Source of the DNA: Epiperipatus broadwayi
Lineage: Eukaryota; Onychophora; Udeonychophora; Euonychophora; Peripatidae
Assembly: GCA_028023455.1 (NCBI GenBank)
Contig: JAQFVV010012395.1
Coordinates: 2,478,001 to 2,542,000 of the forward strand
DNA length: 64,000 nt
Reading direction: 5' to 3'
Made by a program: the position numbers and the translations under genes. The notes under the pieces are model-generated. The model was given only the letters and a program-made list of their open reading frames with translations, did not search any database and was not told where the DNA came from. Positions within the stretch are counted from its first letter, which is position 1. Every line of letters starts with the position of its first letter. Positions 1 to 10,103 of the stretch are shown one piece after another.

Positions 1-122
1 TCTCACATGTGTAATATCTTTTTTATAGGTAGACAACTTCCATATTTCTCCATTCTTTTTTATTTCATAAATAATTTCATATAAAGATTTAATAAAAGAC
101 ACCCCCCCCAAGATGCATTTTG

Positions 123-172
123 TGCTGAACCAGTACTTATCAATTGGCCTAGGTCATCATCTCTCATATATA
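123..172 (-). repeat. SINE-like interspersed repeat, copy 1
   Basis: About 50 bases here reappear, reverse-complemented and with several substitutions, at 59811-59861. The shared core contains AATTGATAAGT followed by CTGGTTC when read on the - strand. Similarity fades on both sides, so this is a short module of a dispersed element rather than a local duplication. The family is not recognised. It lies just beyond the 3' end of the Ty3/gypsy relic, where that element's second LTR would be expected. Confidence 0.55.
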
Positions 173-489
173 TCTTTATTACATGAAGAGTATTTATGTA
201 ATTGTCTCATTTTTATTTTCAAGCATCAGTTTACTCTTCTCCCAACTTTTACATTATCAACTTTTTGACAAACACGTAATGATTATTACTAATCATTTAT
301 TAAACTTATCTAGTACTTTGTGTATTATTTGTTTAACATCCGCATTGTTTTTAAATAAATATTATGTTGATTTATCATTATTACAGGTTGGTGTATCCTT
401 TCTACCTGCTGCATTATTTTATTTTTCATTATTTGGTACAAGTTCACACATGAAGATACTACAATAAGAATAATTTTAAAATATTTGAA

Positions 490-1544
490 GTGTGTTTTAT
501 TTGCTAGCTATATGTCCTGTAATTTCATACATTTGCTGTGATATTACTTTCTCAATTGTTTATTTTACCCACACTTTACGAATAATGTCTCTTATCCATA
601 CTGAACCATCTATTCTAAACAATTTTCGAGCTGTTTCTTTGCACATGAGTTATTGGGCAGTGGAACGCAAAATATCTACTTAATTCTTAACTTTTGCCCA
701 CCTAGTAGTTCTGCTGATTTCCTGGTCACCATTGATAGTGTTGAATGCTGGTTTAACATATATTCCTGTAAAGTTTGTTGTATATTCACGTTTTTATTTT
801 ACTTTAAACATTTTTTTACTTGTCCTACGGCCTTCTCCGCTAATCTGTTTGACTAAGGGTGATATGGTGGTGCATACACACGTTTGATTCCACAACTATC
901 AAAATATTTATTCAGCTCTTCGCTTACAAATCCCGTGGCATCTGATATTATCACTTCCGGAAATCCATGTATATAACATATTGTCTTTAAACAGTTTATA
1001 GTTTTCTGTACACTTGTATTTTTTACCAAGTGGCACTCTATCCACTTCAAGTATGCATCCATCACAACGAGCATTATTTTTCCATCAATCGGTACTGTGT
1101 GGCTATATGTAAATGTTCCCATGGCTTAACTGCTTTCAGCCAAAATAAATACTGTTTAGCTGGAAATGAGCCTTACGACTGACATGGTGAACATTTTTTA
1201 ATGAATTTTTAGATATCATTATTTATTTGAGGCCACCAGACATAACTACCCGCTAAAGCTTTTGCACGCACTATGCCCGGGTGACCTTGGTGAAGTAAAT
1301 TTAACACCTTATCACTATCTACTGGAGGTATAACAACTCTGTCCGCCATCACTATGCAACCCCTACATATCAATAAGTTTTCTCTATTAACCCAAAATCC
1401 AATTGCTAAATTTTTTGGTTTGCATTTGGGCCAACCTTTATTAATCCAGGTTGTCAACACACGATAACCTTTATCTTTGTTAGTCCACCACTTAACAGTT
1501 TTGCTATTTACAACCTCAGAATTCATGTTATTAATATAATTCAC
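490..1544 (-). pseudogene. Ty3/gypsy integrase relic
   Basis: Integrase inserts retrotransposon cDNA into the genome. The N-terminal zinc-binding part is visible at about 1209-1310 (LLHQGHPGIVRAKAL, then VWWPQI). The catalytic core lies at 853-1122, with the first Asp in MDAYLKWIE and the second in ISDATGFVSEEL. The third acidic residue survives as the Glu of RLAEKAVGQVKK at about 800-845, after an in-frame break. A C-terminal part (SVWIRDI, then QMYEITGHIA) can be followed to about 490 with frameshifts and stops. All three catalytic acidic positions are still recognisable although the gene is broken into at least three pieces. The usual Asn of the SDNGT motif is lost. Confidence 0.85.
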
Positions 1545-1558
1545 CTCAATTTCACTCT

Positions 1559-2913
1559 CTATTGGCTCCTTGTTTTATCTGGTAATCTCGATAAAGCATC
1601 TGCATGGGTAAATTCCTTTCCCTTCTTATATTTCAATATAAAATCATATGAACCCAATACATTATGCCATCTTAACATACATTGACTTAAATGTTCCAGA
1701 GTTGCCTGGTCATTTCCGAAAATACCCAGCAATGGCTTATGATCTGTTATTATCTTGAATTTTCGTCCCAAAATAAATTGGTGGAATTTCTTCACCGCAA
1801 ATATAATTGCCAGTGCCTCTTTATCTATCTGGCTGTAATTTCTTTCTGCCTTCGACAAAGTTCTGGATGCACATGCCACAGGGTGCTCACATCCCTCTAT
1901 CAGATGAGCTAGGACTGCACCTACTCCCCATCCTGATGCATCTGTAATGATTCTAACATCTTGTTCATTATCAAAATGCACTAACAGTTTATCCGATACT
2001 AATAGATCTTTTGTTTTTTGAAAGCTTTTTCGTATTCCTGTCCAGCTCATGTTTGCCCTTTACATAGTAATTCATATAACGGAATTTCTACCATTGCCTT
2101 ATTTTTCAGGAAAGATTCGAAAAAATTTATGAGACCCAGAAACGCTTGCAACTGTTTTACATTTTTAGGTCTTACTGCATTTTTTAATGCCTGAACTTTG
2201 TCATTCAAAGGACACATCCCTTTATCTGAAATCATATGACCTAGAAAATTTAATTCTTTTGCTTCCCATACACATTTTTCTAGTTTTAGTTTTACACCCA
2301 CCGTATTCAACCTATCACATGCTTTAAAACTTTTTAAATTTCCAACATGTCATCATAATATGGTGTCACCCCTTCAATTCCTTGCAATATCATGTTTAAC
2401 TTTGCCTGAAAAATATTGGGTGCTGTAGTAATTCCAAATGGAAACTGATTGCATTTATATAACCCAAAAGGCATGGTTAATGTTAACATTTTTGCCACGT
2501 GCTCTGTAACTTTAACCTGATGGTATGCAGAGTTTAGGTCTAATTTAGCAAAATGTTTTGCCTTTGACAAATTTGCTAGTATTTTGTGTACATTGGGTAC
2601 CGGGTATGCACCTTTATTCAAATATTTGTTAACTGTAACACAGTAATTGCCACACAATCTAACTTCCACATCCGGTTTTGTTATTACCACAATCGGTATG
2701 GTCCATTTCTGCCTCCCCTACTGGGGTTAATACGCCGCTTGCTCCTAAATGTTTTAACTTGTTTCTACCTTTTGCCTTTGTGCAAAAGAAATTTCACATG
2801 GCTTGCCCATTACTGTTCTTACACTATCCGCTAAATGTGCTCCGTCAAAATCATTTTTACAATGGAAAATTGTATTCCCAGGTGACTAAACCATTCTCTC
2901 CCTATTAACAGGT
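1559..2913 (-). pseudogene. Ty3/gypsy reverse transcriptase and RNase H relic
   Basis: RT copies the element RNA into DNA and RNase H removes the RNA strand. RT motifs occur in order: LIGREWF linker near 2900, FAKLDLNSAYHQ (about 2530-2570), QFPFGITTAPNIFQ (about 2400-2450) and the catalytic YYDDM (near 2340), which keeps both Asp residues. The thumb and connection follow at 2047-2310 (LNFLGHMISDKG). RNase H at 1559-2050 has TDASGWGVGAVL, NYSQIDKEALA and TDHKPL, giving the D-E-D acidic triad. The reading frame changes near 2690, 2330 and 2050, so no intact polyprotein exists. This is the best preserved part of the element and secures the Ty3/gypsy assignment. Confidence 0.92.
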
Positions 2914-3186
2914 TTATTTTTTTTCAACTATATAGACTGGCAGTGTAAATTCTTTCTCTCTAAACATTACTGGAGCATCTGCTTTTCCCATTATTTTAAT
3001 AGGATTCCCATTAACATTCTTTACTTTGATGTCCACATTCTGTATTTTTACTTTTGTGTTGGCTTTCGATATTTCTTTCCAATCGTTTATACATAGCAGC
3101 GATATACCCGACCTACTATCAATGTCTATATTTAGCTCATTATTACATATTTTTACTTTTACCATAAACTGGTCTTGCATAGGCAT
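2914..3186 (-). pseudogene. Ty3/gypsy aspartic protease relic
   Basis: Retropepsin-type protease that would cleave the polyprotein. The active-site region reads IDIDSRSGISLLC. The catalytic Asp is present, but the expected DTGSG has become DSRSG, so two conserved positions are altered. The downstream hydrophobic strand and the position between the gag zinc knuckles and RT fit the family. The open stretch is 90 codons, close to a full retropepsin domain. Activity is unlikely given the changed motif and the broken neighbours. Confidence 0.75.
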
Positions 3187-3220
3187 TATTATATTTTTCT
3201 TAATATTAGTTTCTTCATAT

Positions 3221-3976
3221 CTATGTCCCCTTTTCTTGTATATATTTTTTTTTGCAAGGCTTTTTACATACTGCTGCTAAATGTCCTTTCGCTCCACAAT
3301 TGTAGCAGCTTTCTTTCTTCCACTTGCACTTCTTTGCTACATGCCCTGTTTTTTCACAGCAGAAACATTTTATTGATATCTTTTCTTCAGTCCTTTCCTG
3401 GTATTTTTTTTCCAATTTTTTATATTGCCATTTTACTGGTCTCTTCAGCATTGTTTCTAAAAATGCTCTATTATTGCCTTGTAAGCCATTACTTTTTTTA
3501 ATAACCTGTTCATATGACAAATCACCTTCAGTTAATAATGTTTGGCGTAGCCTTTCATCCGCCATTCCCCATAATAACTGGTCAAATAAAACCTGTTCCA
3601 TGAAATCTCCATAGTCGCAATTTTAAGCTAACTGCCTTAAAGCTGTATTATAATCCTTTATTTTTTCTTCTTTATCCTGTTTACGATTTCTGAGAGCTAA
3701 TCTGTCAATGTGTTTAGAGAGCCTTGGACTAAAATAGTCCGTTAATTTTTTAATTAATTCTTCAAAATGTACTTCATCCGTTATCAGCCTGTCAACCAAT
3801 TTATTTACAATTTCAATAACTTTTTGTCCTGCTAAACACAATAGAGTGGCCACTTTTTTGTCATTTTCCATTATGCTGTTTAGCTTAAAAAAATTTTCTA
3901 ACTGCATGATATATAAAGGCCATTCCTGTGGGTTTTCTATCCCAAATTCCATAATATTACTTTGTCCTAATGACAT
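3221..3976 (-). pseudogene. Ty3/gypsy gag relic with two zinc knuckles
   Basis: Gag forms the particle and packages RNA. The 5' part (3623-3976) starts MSLGQSNIMEF and has a retrotransposon-gag-like helical region. A break near 3602-3622 precedes the 3' part (3221-3601). That part carries two canonical CCHC zinc knuckles, CFCCEKTGHVAKKC and CYNCGAKGHLAAVC, each with CX2CX4HX4C spacing. The Met at 3976 lies about 100 bases from the LTR/primer-site border, as expected for the start of gag. Confidence 0.88.
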
Positions 3977-4058
3977 TTTACAACTTTAGTATTCTCAGCT
4001 GTATTTGTGAAAAACCTCTCTCTATATATACCTTGTCACTCTGCAAGAAGTTCATATG

Positions 4059-4076
4059 CAGCTGTCAACTGTGCCA
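4059..4076 (-). other. Primer-binding-site-like sequence
   Basis: On the - strand, four bases after the LTR end, the sequence reads TGGCACAGTTGACAGC. It opens with TGG, as needed to pair with a tRNA 3' CCA end, and resembles the TGGCGCAGT primer sites of several Ty3/gypsy elements. The matching tRNA was not identified. Confidence 0.6.
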
Positions 4077-4080
4077 AATT

Positions 4081-4869
4081 TGTAATGTATCCACCCCATG
4101 AGAGGAACAACAGGGACAAACAACATAAAATAAATTACTAAAGTGAATTAGCTTCGTTTCGGAAATAAATAACCAATACAAAAATTACTAACTACTAAGA
4201 TTTATTTAGTCAATTGAATTAAATGTTTACATCAGTTTAACATAAACCCTACATAGAGCCATGAAGGTGTACTAAATAATAAAAGATCAAGAGGATCCAT
4301 GATATTTACCCTAGTCGGACTTTTGAACCTTCAGATCCGATAAACTGGGTTTTTCTCCCTTGTAGGTAGGTCCTGGTCAGCAAAATAAAAATCTTAGCTC
4401 TGATCTCAATCAGGAAACAACAATAAAAGATGCACTCCTCTCCTACACAGTTTATATAGTCCTGCCTGTATTCTTATCAGTTCCTTTTAATCTCTGCTTC
4501 TCGCTTAATTAAACATGCCTTTTTATCTCTGTACTTATCTTTTCCAATTACCCTATTATTGTCTTTCAAAATGTCATAATTATTTCCATTCTACATATTA
4601 TTAAAGTTTGAATTTCTAAATATTTCTATTTACACACATTTAAGTTTAACATATATATATATATATCTCAATTTCTGGAGTAATATTTACAAAAGTAAAC
4701 ACAACAGTGCTTAACTTAATAAAAATAATTGCTTAATTAAGTAAACAAAATCAATGCTTTATAAGATTAAAATGTTAGTAATTATATGCAGACAATTTTA
4801 TTACTAATATTTGGCTTTTACAATTTCATAACTTTTTGTTAAAATATTAATTACATGCTATACATTACA
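4081..4869 (-). repeat. Long terminal repeat (5' LTR of the Ty3/gypsy element)
   Basis: The 789-bp segment has perfect 10-bp inverted ends: it starts TGTAATGTAT and ends ATACATTACA, and reads TG...CA on both strands. The inner end abuts a primer-binding-like site and then gag. A TATA box lies inside at 4451-4458 in element orientation. The partner LTR is not in the window, so the two copies could not be compared for age. Confidence 0.75.
4451..4458 (-). promoter_or_regulatory. LTR TATA box
   Basis: TATATAAA on the - strand, about 410 bases into the LTR in element orientation and about 480 bases upstream of the gag Met. This is a plausible core promoter of the retrotransposon, with transcript start expected near 4425. 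Confidence 0.5.
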
Positions 4870-5516
4870 ACCAGTATTTAGTCTCATGAATCTTTATCAT
4901 AAGATAACAACAAATTAAAATAATTAAGATAATGCAAATTTTAAATACGTAATCAATAATATAACTGTTAAGAGCATCTTAAAGATGCAACTTTCTCATT
5001 GATGCTTTTATAAATATTGAAATCAACAATGGCAAACTAACAAATAATAATCAAATATTAGTGCTTGATCGTAATATTATTAACGATAACTCCATATGCC
5101 TTGGGCACAGGTCTTAATATATATAAATACATGTATTCTCACATTAATAAATAATGAAATATTGGTGTATTTATTTCAAAATAAAAATTCGCAATATCTA
5201 AGCAGACGATTATAAAAACTAGATTGAATAAAGCACAGATGATTTAAAATAAAAAAAATGTAAATAAAATCTAATATTAATATTTTATATACAATTTTAA
5301 TAAATAAAAAACTAAAAGTATAAGAAATTGTTACAACTAAATAATACTGAGATAGAAAAGTATTTATCACCTGCAAATAAACAAAATTGCTTATTTATTT
5401 TGCCCTCTAACAGCAAATTGTCAAACTATTAAAGCTTTTAGTACGCATGTTAATAGTTGCAATTTCCGCTCAGCTGTAGAGCTAGGTTAGTTTGTCTTAA
5501 AAAATATTTATTATAC
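4870..5516. other. AT-rich spacer, nothing recognised
   Basis: No coding signal, RNA gene or repeat pair is seen. A - strand open stretch at 5176-5376 is low-complexity AT translation (Phe/Ile/Tyr rich) and is not supported. Confidence 0.5.
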
Positions 5517-6377
5517 AATTTTTTTTTTTAATTAATGAATGATTTGATTGATATACGTGAATTATTTTTAGTAGTACAATAAAATAGTTTTATGTTGATT
5601 AAATATTTCTTCGTAATAAAATGAAATTAATAGGGTACATGCCATTGCTGTTTCTATCCTACCTTAATGTCCCCTTATTTATTTACTGATCCGTATATGT
5701 AATGTATTTTCCTAGAAAAACATAATTGGTATTCGTGAGCCATGTATCTAATATGCGTTTTTCAGTTGCTTAATGTTTATTTGTTTAATCTTTTAATTGA
5801 CAATAAGGAATTAATTGTAAAGACAGGTTAAAATTGGTTAGTCGTAAATTGAAATAATCATTGCTTATAAATAATCTTTTGGAATATTTGAAAGTTATTA
5901 TGAAATTCTATTAGATTATAGACATCTATACATTTTTCTATCTAAATTATTTTATCAATTTTTTTTAAATTAATGAATGATTTGATTGATATACGTGAAT
6001 TATTTTTAATATTACAATAAAAGTTTTATGTTGATTAAATATATCTTGGTAATAAAATGAAATTAATAATAATGCATTGCTATTTCTATCCTTGCTTATT
6101 AATGTCCCCATATTTATTTACTGATCTGTATATGTAGTTTCCTCGAAAAACAATTGGCTTTAGTGAGCCGAACCATGTACTCAATAAGCGTTTTTCAGTT
6201 GCCTAATATTTATTTCTTTAACCTTTCAATTGACAGTAAGGTATTAATTGTAATGACAGGTTAAAATTGGTTAGTTGTACATTAAAATAATCATTTGGAA
6301 TATTTGAAAGTTATTATGAAATTCTAATAGAATATAAATATCTATATATTCTTCAATCTAAATTATTTTATCACTTT
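5517..6377. repeat. Two-copy tandem repeat, period about 440 bp
   Basis: Copy 1 spans about 5517-5956 and copy 2 about 5957-6377. Both begin with a T-run followed by AATTAATGAATGATTTGATTG and share the whole length with scattered substitutions and small indels. Examples are ATACGTGAATTATTTTTA near each start and GGTTAAAATTGGTTAGT near each end. No ORF or terminal structure is seen, so this is a diverged segmental tandem duplication of unknown content. Confidence 0.85.
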
Positions 6378-6663
6378 GATTCAAAAGAAATCTAACTTTT
6401 AACATCATTTTCTCAAGTTCAATAAAATGTGAGTTTATACATTTTCTACATGAGACTAATTCTTTATTTAATATATTCGAAATTTGTTATTAATTTTGAT
6501 TGATATGGAGTTCAATTTTTTTTTTTGTAACAAGGAAATAAAAAATTGAACAGAATGGAACAGATAAAAAAAGATCAAAAAGCTTATTTTGTAATACTAG
6601 ATTTGTCATAAGTAATAAAATTTGGAGACTACTCAAATTGTATTAGCCTATTTTTGTAAAAAC

Positions 6664-6768
6664 TTAGCACAGTTTACCCTGCACATAGTGCAAGGCCCTC
6701 GGATTGATTCCAGTTATGGCTCTTGTAGCATTCAAACTTTTTATGAACTCTTGAGCAATAAAGCCATT
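6664..6768 (+). repeat. tRNA-derived SINE, family S1, copy 1
   Basis: The head starts TTAGCACAGTTT (A-box-like) and has a B-box-like GGATTGATTCC at 6701-6711. The tail ends TATGAACTCTTGAGCAATAAAGCCATT. The same head and tail occur inverted at 36640-36738, where the A box (TAGCACAGTTGGTAG) is better kept. Two unlinked copies with a shared non-tRNA tail indicate a SINE family, not a tRNA gene. Confidence 0.65.
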
Positions 6769-7575
6769 CAATTACTTATTTTATAAACGAATGGTGATCA
6801 TGTGTTTTTAGTGGTTTATTTTTTTTTTTTTAAATAATTTTTTAAATCTTTATTTGCTATATTATTAAATATATCTTTTTCTTTACTTGTGAAGATATAA
6901 TATAAGCAAGGAATTAAATCAAATTAGTAAATAGTGCATAAGAGACATTGTTCATTGTGTAATATTCAACTTTTGACTAGTTATTCAAACTATAGGATTT
7001 AAAATTTAAATTTCGTAATATTTTGAATCCAAGTTACTTATCTTACTCTTAGAATGTAATAATTTAAACTAATTTGTTGTGATTTCTGGAGTTGGAAAAC
7101 AAATATCACAAAAATCTAAAAAATCATTTTACTTCACACCACTACAAAGAGAATCGTATATTTATTAGTTTTTATTGTAGAAATTAAAGTTTTTGATGTT
7201 GGTTTTTAATTTAAGTCATATTGAGAACCAACTATCTGACCCATATAGCTATTACAAAGTAGATAGTATAAATTCAAAACCACCGACTAGCAAGGTAAGA
7301 AAAAGTGGCCACTAAATGAAAAATAGTGTAAATTAAGTGGTTCTTGTTAGGTAGAAAAATTTGCTGTAAAGAAACGTGAATTTAAACCTGCACAAAAAAA
7401 CAACATTTAGTACATTTCATTATAATTAGGAGTCAAAATTTCAAGGGAAATTTATATCACATGAAAACTTATAAATATAGATTATTGGATGGATCATAGA
7501 TTAAAACTCTTCAAGGTTAAATGTTAGTTGCATTAAAAAATAGATCTTATTCCAATCATATTCACAAGAAAATTT
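6769..7575. other. AT-rich spacer, nothing recognised
   Basis: No coding, RNA or repeat structure could be supported. Divergent upstream sequence of the LINE that follows may begin inside its right end. Confidence 0.4.
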
Positions 7576-7579
7576 AAGG

Positions 7580-9545
7580 TCATTCTTTAGAAATATCTTC
7601 TATATGTGCCAAATTTCAACAGCTATTAAACACTAAAATTCCTAATTTGGACTTTCAAGATTGTCATATTATTGAAGCATGGAATTCTCTAAATCAATGT
7701 ATTGTAAATAAAAATAAATCTATTCGTGTTTACTAAAAAGAAGATTCATAAATGAAATTGAACTTAGTAATAAAATAGAGATTTAAAGATAAATGTTCAA
7801 AAGTTGACAAGAAGATTTAAAAATGATTGGGGGATTAAAGTTGCAAAGGAGATATCGTTCAAAAGTTGACAAGAAGATTTAAAAATGATTGGGGGATTAA
7901 AGTTGCAAAGGAGATATGGAAAGTCACTGATCATGGTCATTTTAGATGGTTTTTTTTGATGTAATGAAAGCAACAAATGGATCTAAAAAATGGTGCCATA
8001 ATACAATTAAATCCAGCAACAGTACTTGACTGATATTTTGAATTGGTAGAAGAAAAATTGAAATGATCATTTTTAATGATGTATTCATTTTATCTACTCA
8101 ATTTAGATTTGGACAAAAATATCCAGCTTATTTAAGTCAAAGTAATTCTTTGTAATCTTAAAAAAAATGGAACAATGGCATATTCTAATGAAGTACTTGA
8201 AGTTTTAAAATATTCTTCTATTATTCCAATTTTAAAAAATAAAGGCCAATAGATAAGATTGCAATAATACTTATGGAATAGGTTACTTCCCATCATAGAT
8301 ATGGTTACAGTAAACTTAGTATGATTTCAGAGAATCAAACACTATATACATAATTTTTGTTGCCAGATAAAAGTGTTGAAAATCAAACAATCATTTATGT
8401 ATTGCTTGCTTTTATTGATTTGATCAAGAAATTTGACTCAAGCAATCTTATGTCATTGTTTGAAATGATAAAATGAGAGAAGTGTCATCACTACAGATGG
8501 AAAATCAGACATTCAAAATGAAAACTAGTAATAAATGAGAATGCACATTTGCTTTGATATTGTTTTCAATTTTTATGATAGTAGCTTTTGGAACTGTTTT
8601 TAGACAGCTTAATGAAAATAAGGGATCAAAATGTAATACAGCTTTGATGGTGGAATTTATAGTTAGAATCAAAAGCAAAAACAATAATTTCATCTTTTTA
8701 GATAATAGATTTACAGCATATGCTGATGATTATGTTATTTTTGCCTATTCAAAAGATGATCTACAGAATATATGTTTTGACTGCAACATATAAAGATTTT
8801 ACTTTAATAATTAATTTTAAGTTTTCAAGTTCTTTATCAGTCAGTAATGGCAAAAAAATTCTCACCTACTTTTAGTTTGGTTAGTTATCAATTTTGAAAA
8901 AATATATCAATTTAAATATCTTGAAAGTATTATAAATAGAAAGATGAATTTAAATATTGACGGAAGGCACAGACTCAAAATGTGTTGTTACTGCTGTTAA
9001 CAAGTTAACTGTATATAGAGCTATTATTTAACTAATTTATTATATGGAAGTGAGACTTGAACACTGTATCACTGCAACTTGAAGCCATTAGAAAAGTTTT
9101 ATTTAACGTAGTTCATAAAATTTTGAAAATATACTTGCAAAATCATGAGAACAATCAATATGTTTTTCAACTCACTGGATGGGATATTATAGATTCCACT
9201 ATTGCAACTTCATTGGATTGACATGAAAAAATATATAAGATTTCCTAAAAGGGTATTTCATGGTAAACTTGAGCAAGTTTTTTTTGGGATAGGTAGACTC
9301 TGTTCCTGTCACAAGGTTTATCTTGAGGACATTTTAAAGAAGTGCAGTGTTGATTGTTTTCATTTGGAAGATATGATAAAGAATACTATACAATAGAGGG
9401 TTGCAAATAAAATTAAAAGATAGGGTTGTAAAATATCAAATACACATAAAAATGAGCTAACATATACTATATGTGGGCATATTTATGTTTCACAGATTGG
9501 TTTAAATAAAAATTGCAAGACTCATCTCTGGTATAGTATTATTAT
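7580..9545 (+). pseudogene. Non-LTR retrotransposon relic (CR1/L2-type) with C-terminal zinc finger
   Basis: Translated pieces follow the order of a well-known invertebrate endonuclease/reverse-transcriptase LINE. About 7610-7700 encodes the RT leader (FQQLLNTKIPNLDF). Near 8200 is SSIIPILKNKG. About 8400-8470 encodes RT motif A (AFIDLIKKFDSSNLMSLF). The catalytic YADDYVIFA lies at 8718-8744. The C-terminal part (LLYGSET) and a terminal zinc finger (ICGHIYVSQIGLNKN, then CKTHLW) lie at about 9470-9525. Many stops and frameshifts make it a pseudogene. Both catalytic Asp residues of the YADD motif remain. One Cys expected at the start of the terminal C2H2 finger is Tyr here. The endonuclease part is missing, which is 5' truncation typical of LINEs. 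Confidence 0.82.
7795..7917 (+). repeat. Perfect 61-bp tandem duplication inside the LINE relic
   Basis: Bases 7795-7855 and 7857-7917 are identical (GTTCAAAAGTTGACAAGAAG... to ...GGAGATAT), separated by one base. The duplicated piece encodes the LTRRFKNDWG segment just before the RT domain. Full identity in an otherwise heavily mutated element means the duplication is recent, or an assembly artefact. Confidence 0.95.
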
Positions 9546-9689
9546 TATTTTATCTTTTCCTCTAGGAATTGGAATGGTCTTAATGGTACCTGAGGGGCAG
9601 TTGCTACTGAAAATCTTATATATAGATGATTTTTGAGAAACAAAATTTGAAAGCACAGCTTGTTCTTTTCATTTTTTTTTTGCTGAAAA
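9546..9689. other. LINE 3' flank, nothing recognised
   Basis: Short AT-rich gap between the LINE relic and a tandem array. It begins with an ATT-rich stretch that could be the LINE tail. Confidence 0.3.
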
Positions 9690-10102
9690 TTAATGTAGAA
9701 TACTTTTTATTAACCATTTAATTATATTTCATATGTTAGGATATAATAAAATAAGTCAAGGAAATAAACATCTATATATTTACTTAGATGAAGTATCTGC
9801 AAACAAAAGCCAAATAAAACTAATCAACTATTAAATTAATGTAGAATATTTCTCTTTATTAACCATATAATTATATTTCATATGTTAGGATATGATAAAA
9901 TAATTCAAGCAAAAAACATCTACTGTACAAAAGCCAAATAAAACTAATCAACTATTAAATTAATGTAGAATATTTCTCTTTATTAACCATTTAATTATAT
10001 TTCATATGTTAGGATATGATAAAATAATTCAAGCAAATAAACACCTGTATATTTGCAAACAAAAACCAAGTAAAGCTAATCAACTAAACTAATCAACTAT
10101 TA
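9690..10102. repeat. Three-copy tandem array, period about 124-146 bp
   Basis: Units start at about 9690, 9836 and 9960, each opening TTAATGTAGAATA. Each continues through TTATATTTCATATGTTAGGATA, ends near AAACTAATCAACTATTA, and differs by small indels. Units 2 and 3 are closer to each other than to unit 1. The array ends exactly at the 3' end of the following - strand LINE, so it may be that LINE's 3' terminal repeat. Confidence 0.85.
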
Positions 10103-10103
10103 T

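Larger units (their letters stand above)
480..4869 (-). mobile_element. Ty3/gypsy LTR retrotransposon, degraded
   Basis: Read on the - strand, the order is LTR (4081-4869), primer-binding-like site, gag with two zinc knuckles, aspartic protease, reverse transcriptase, RNase H and integrase. RT/RNase H before integrase is the Ty3/gypsy order, not the copia order. The reading frame is broken at many points (for example near 3610, 2900, 2330, 1550, 1200 and 770), so the copy is dead. The 3' LTR is not seen: bases 1-480 do not resemble the LTR at 4081-4869, so the element is truncated on the left or its second LTR lies outside the window. An old insertion upstream of RIOK3. Confidence 0.9.

Noticed and set aside
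183-856. Three + strand open stretches
   Set aside because: They lie opposite the integrase C-terminus and downstream flank; composition is Phe/Leu/Ser rich as expected for antisense or AT sequence.
2586-3614. Several + strand open stretches of 76-108 codons
   Set aside because: Shadows of the - strand gag, protease and RT reading frames.
9690-10102. CRISPR-like array
   Set aside because: Three long units that repeat in full with no unique spacers, in a eukaryotic genome.
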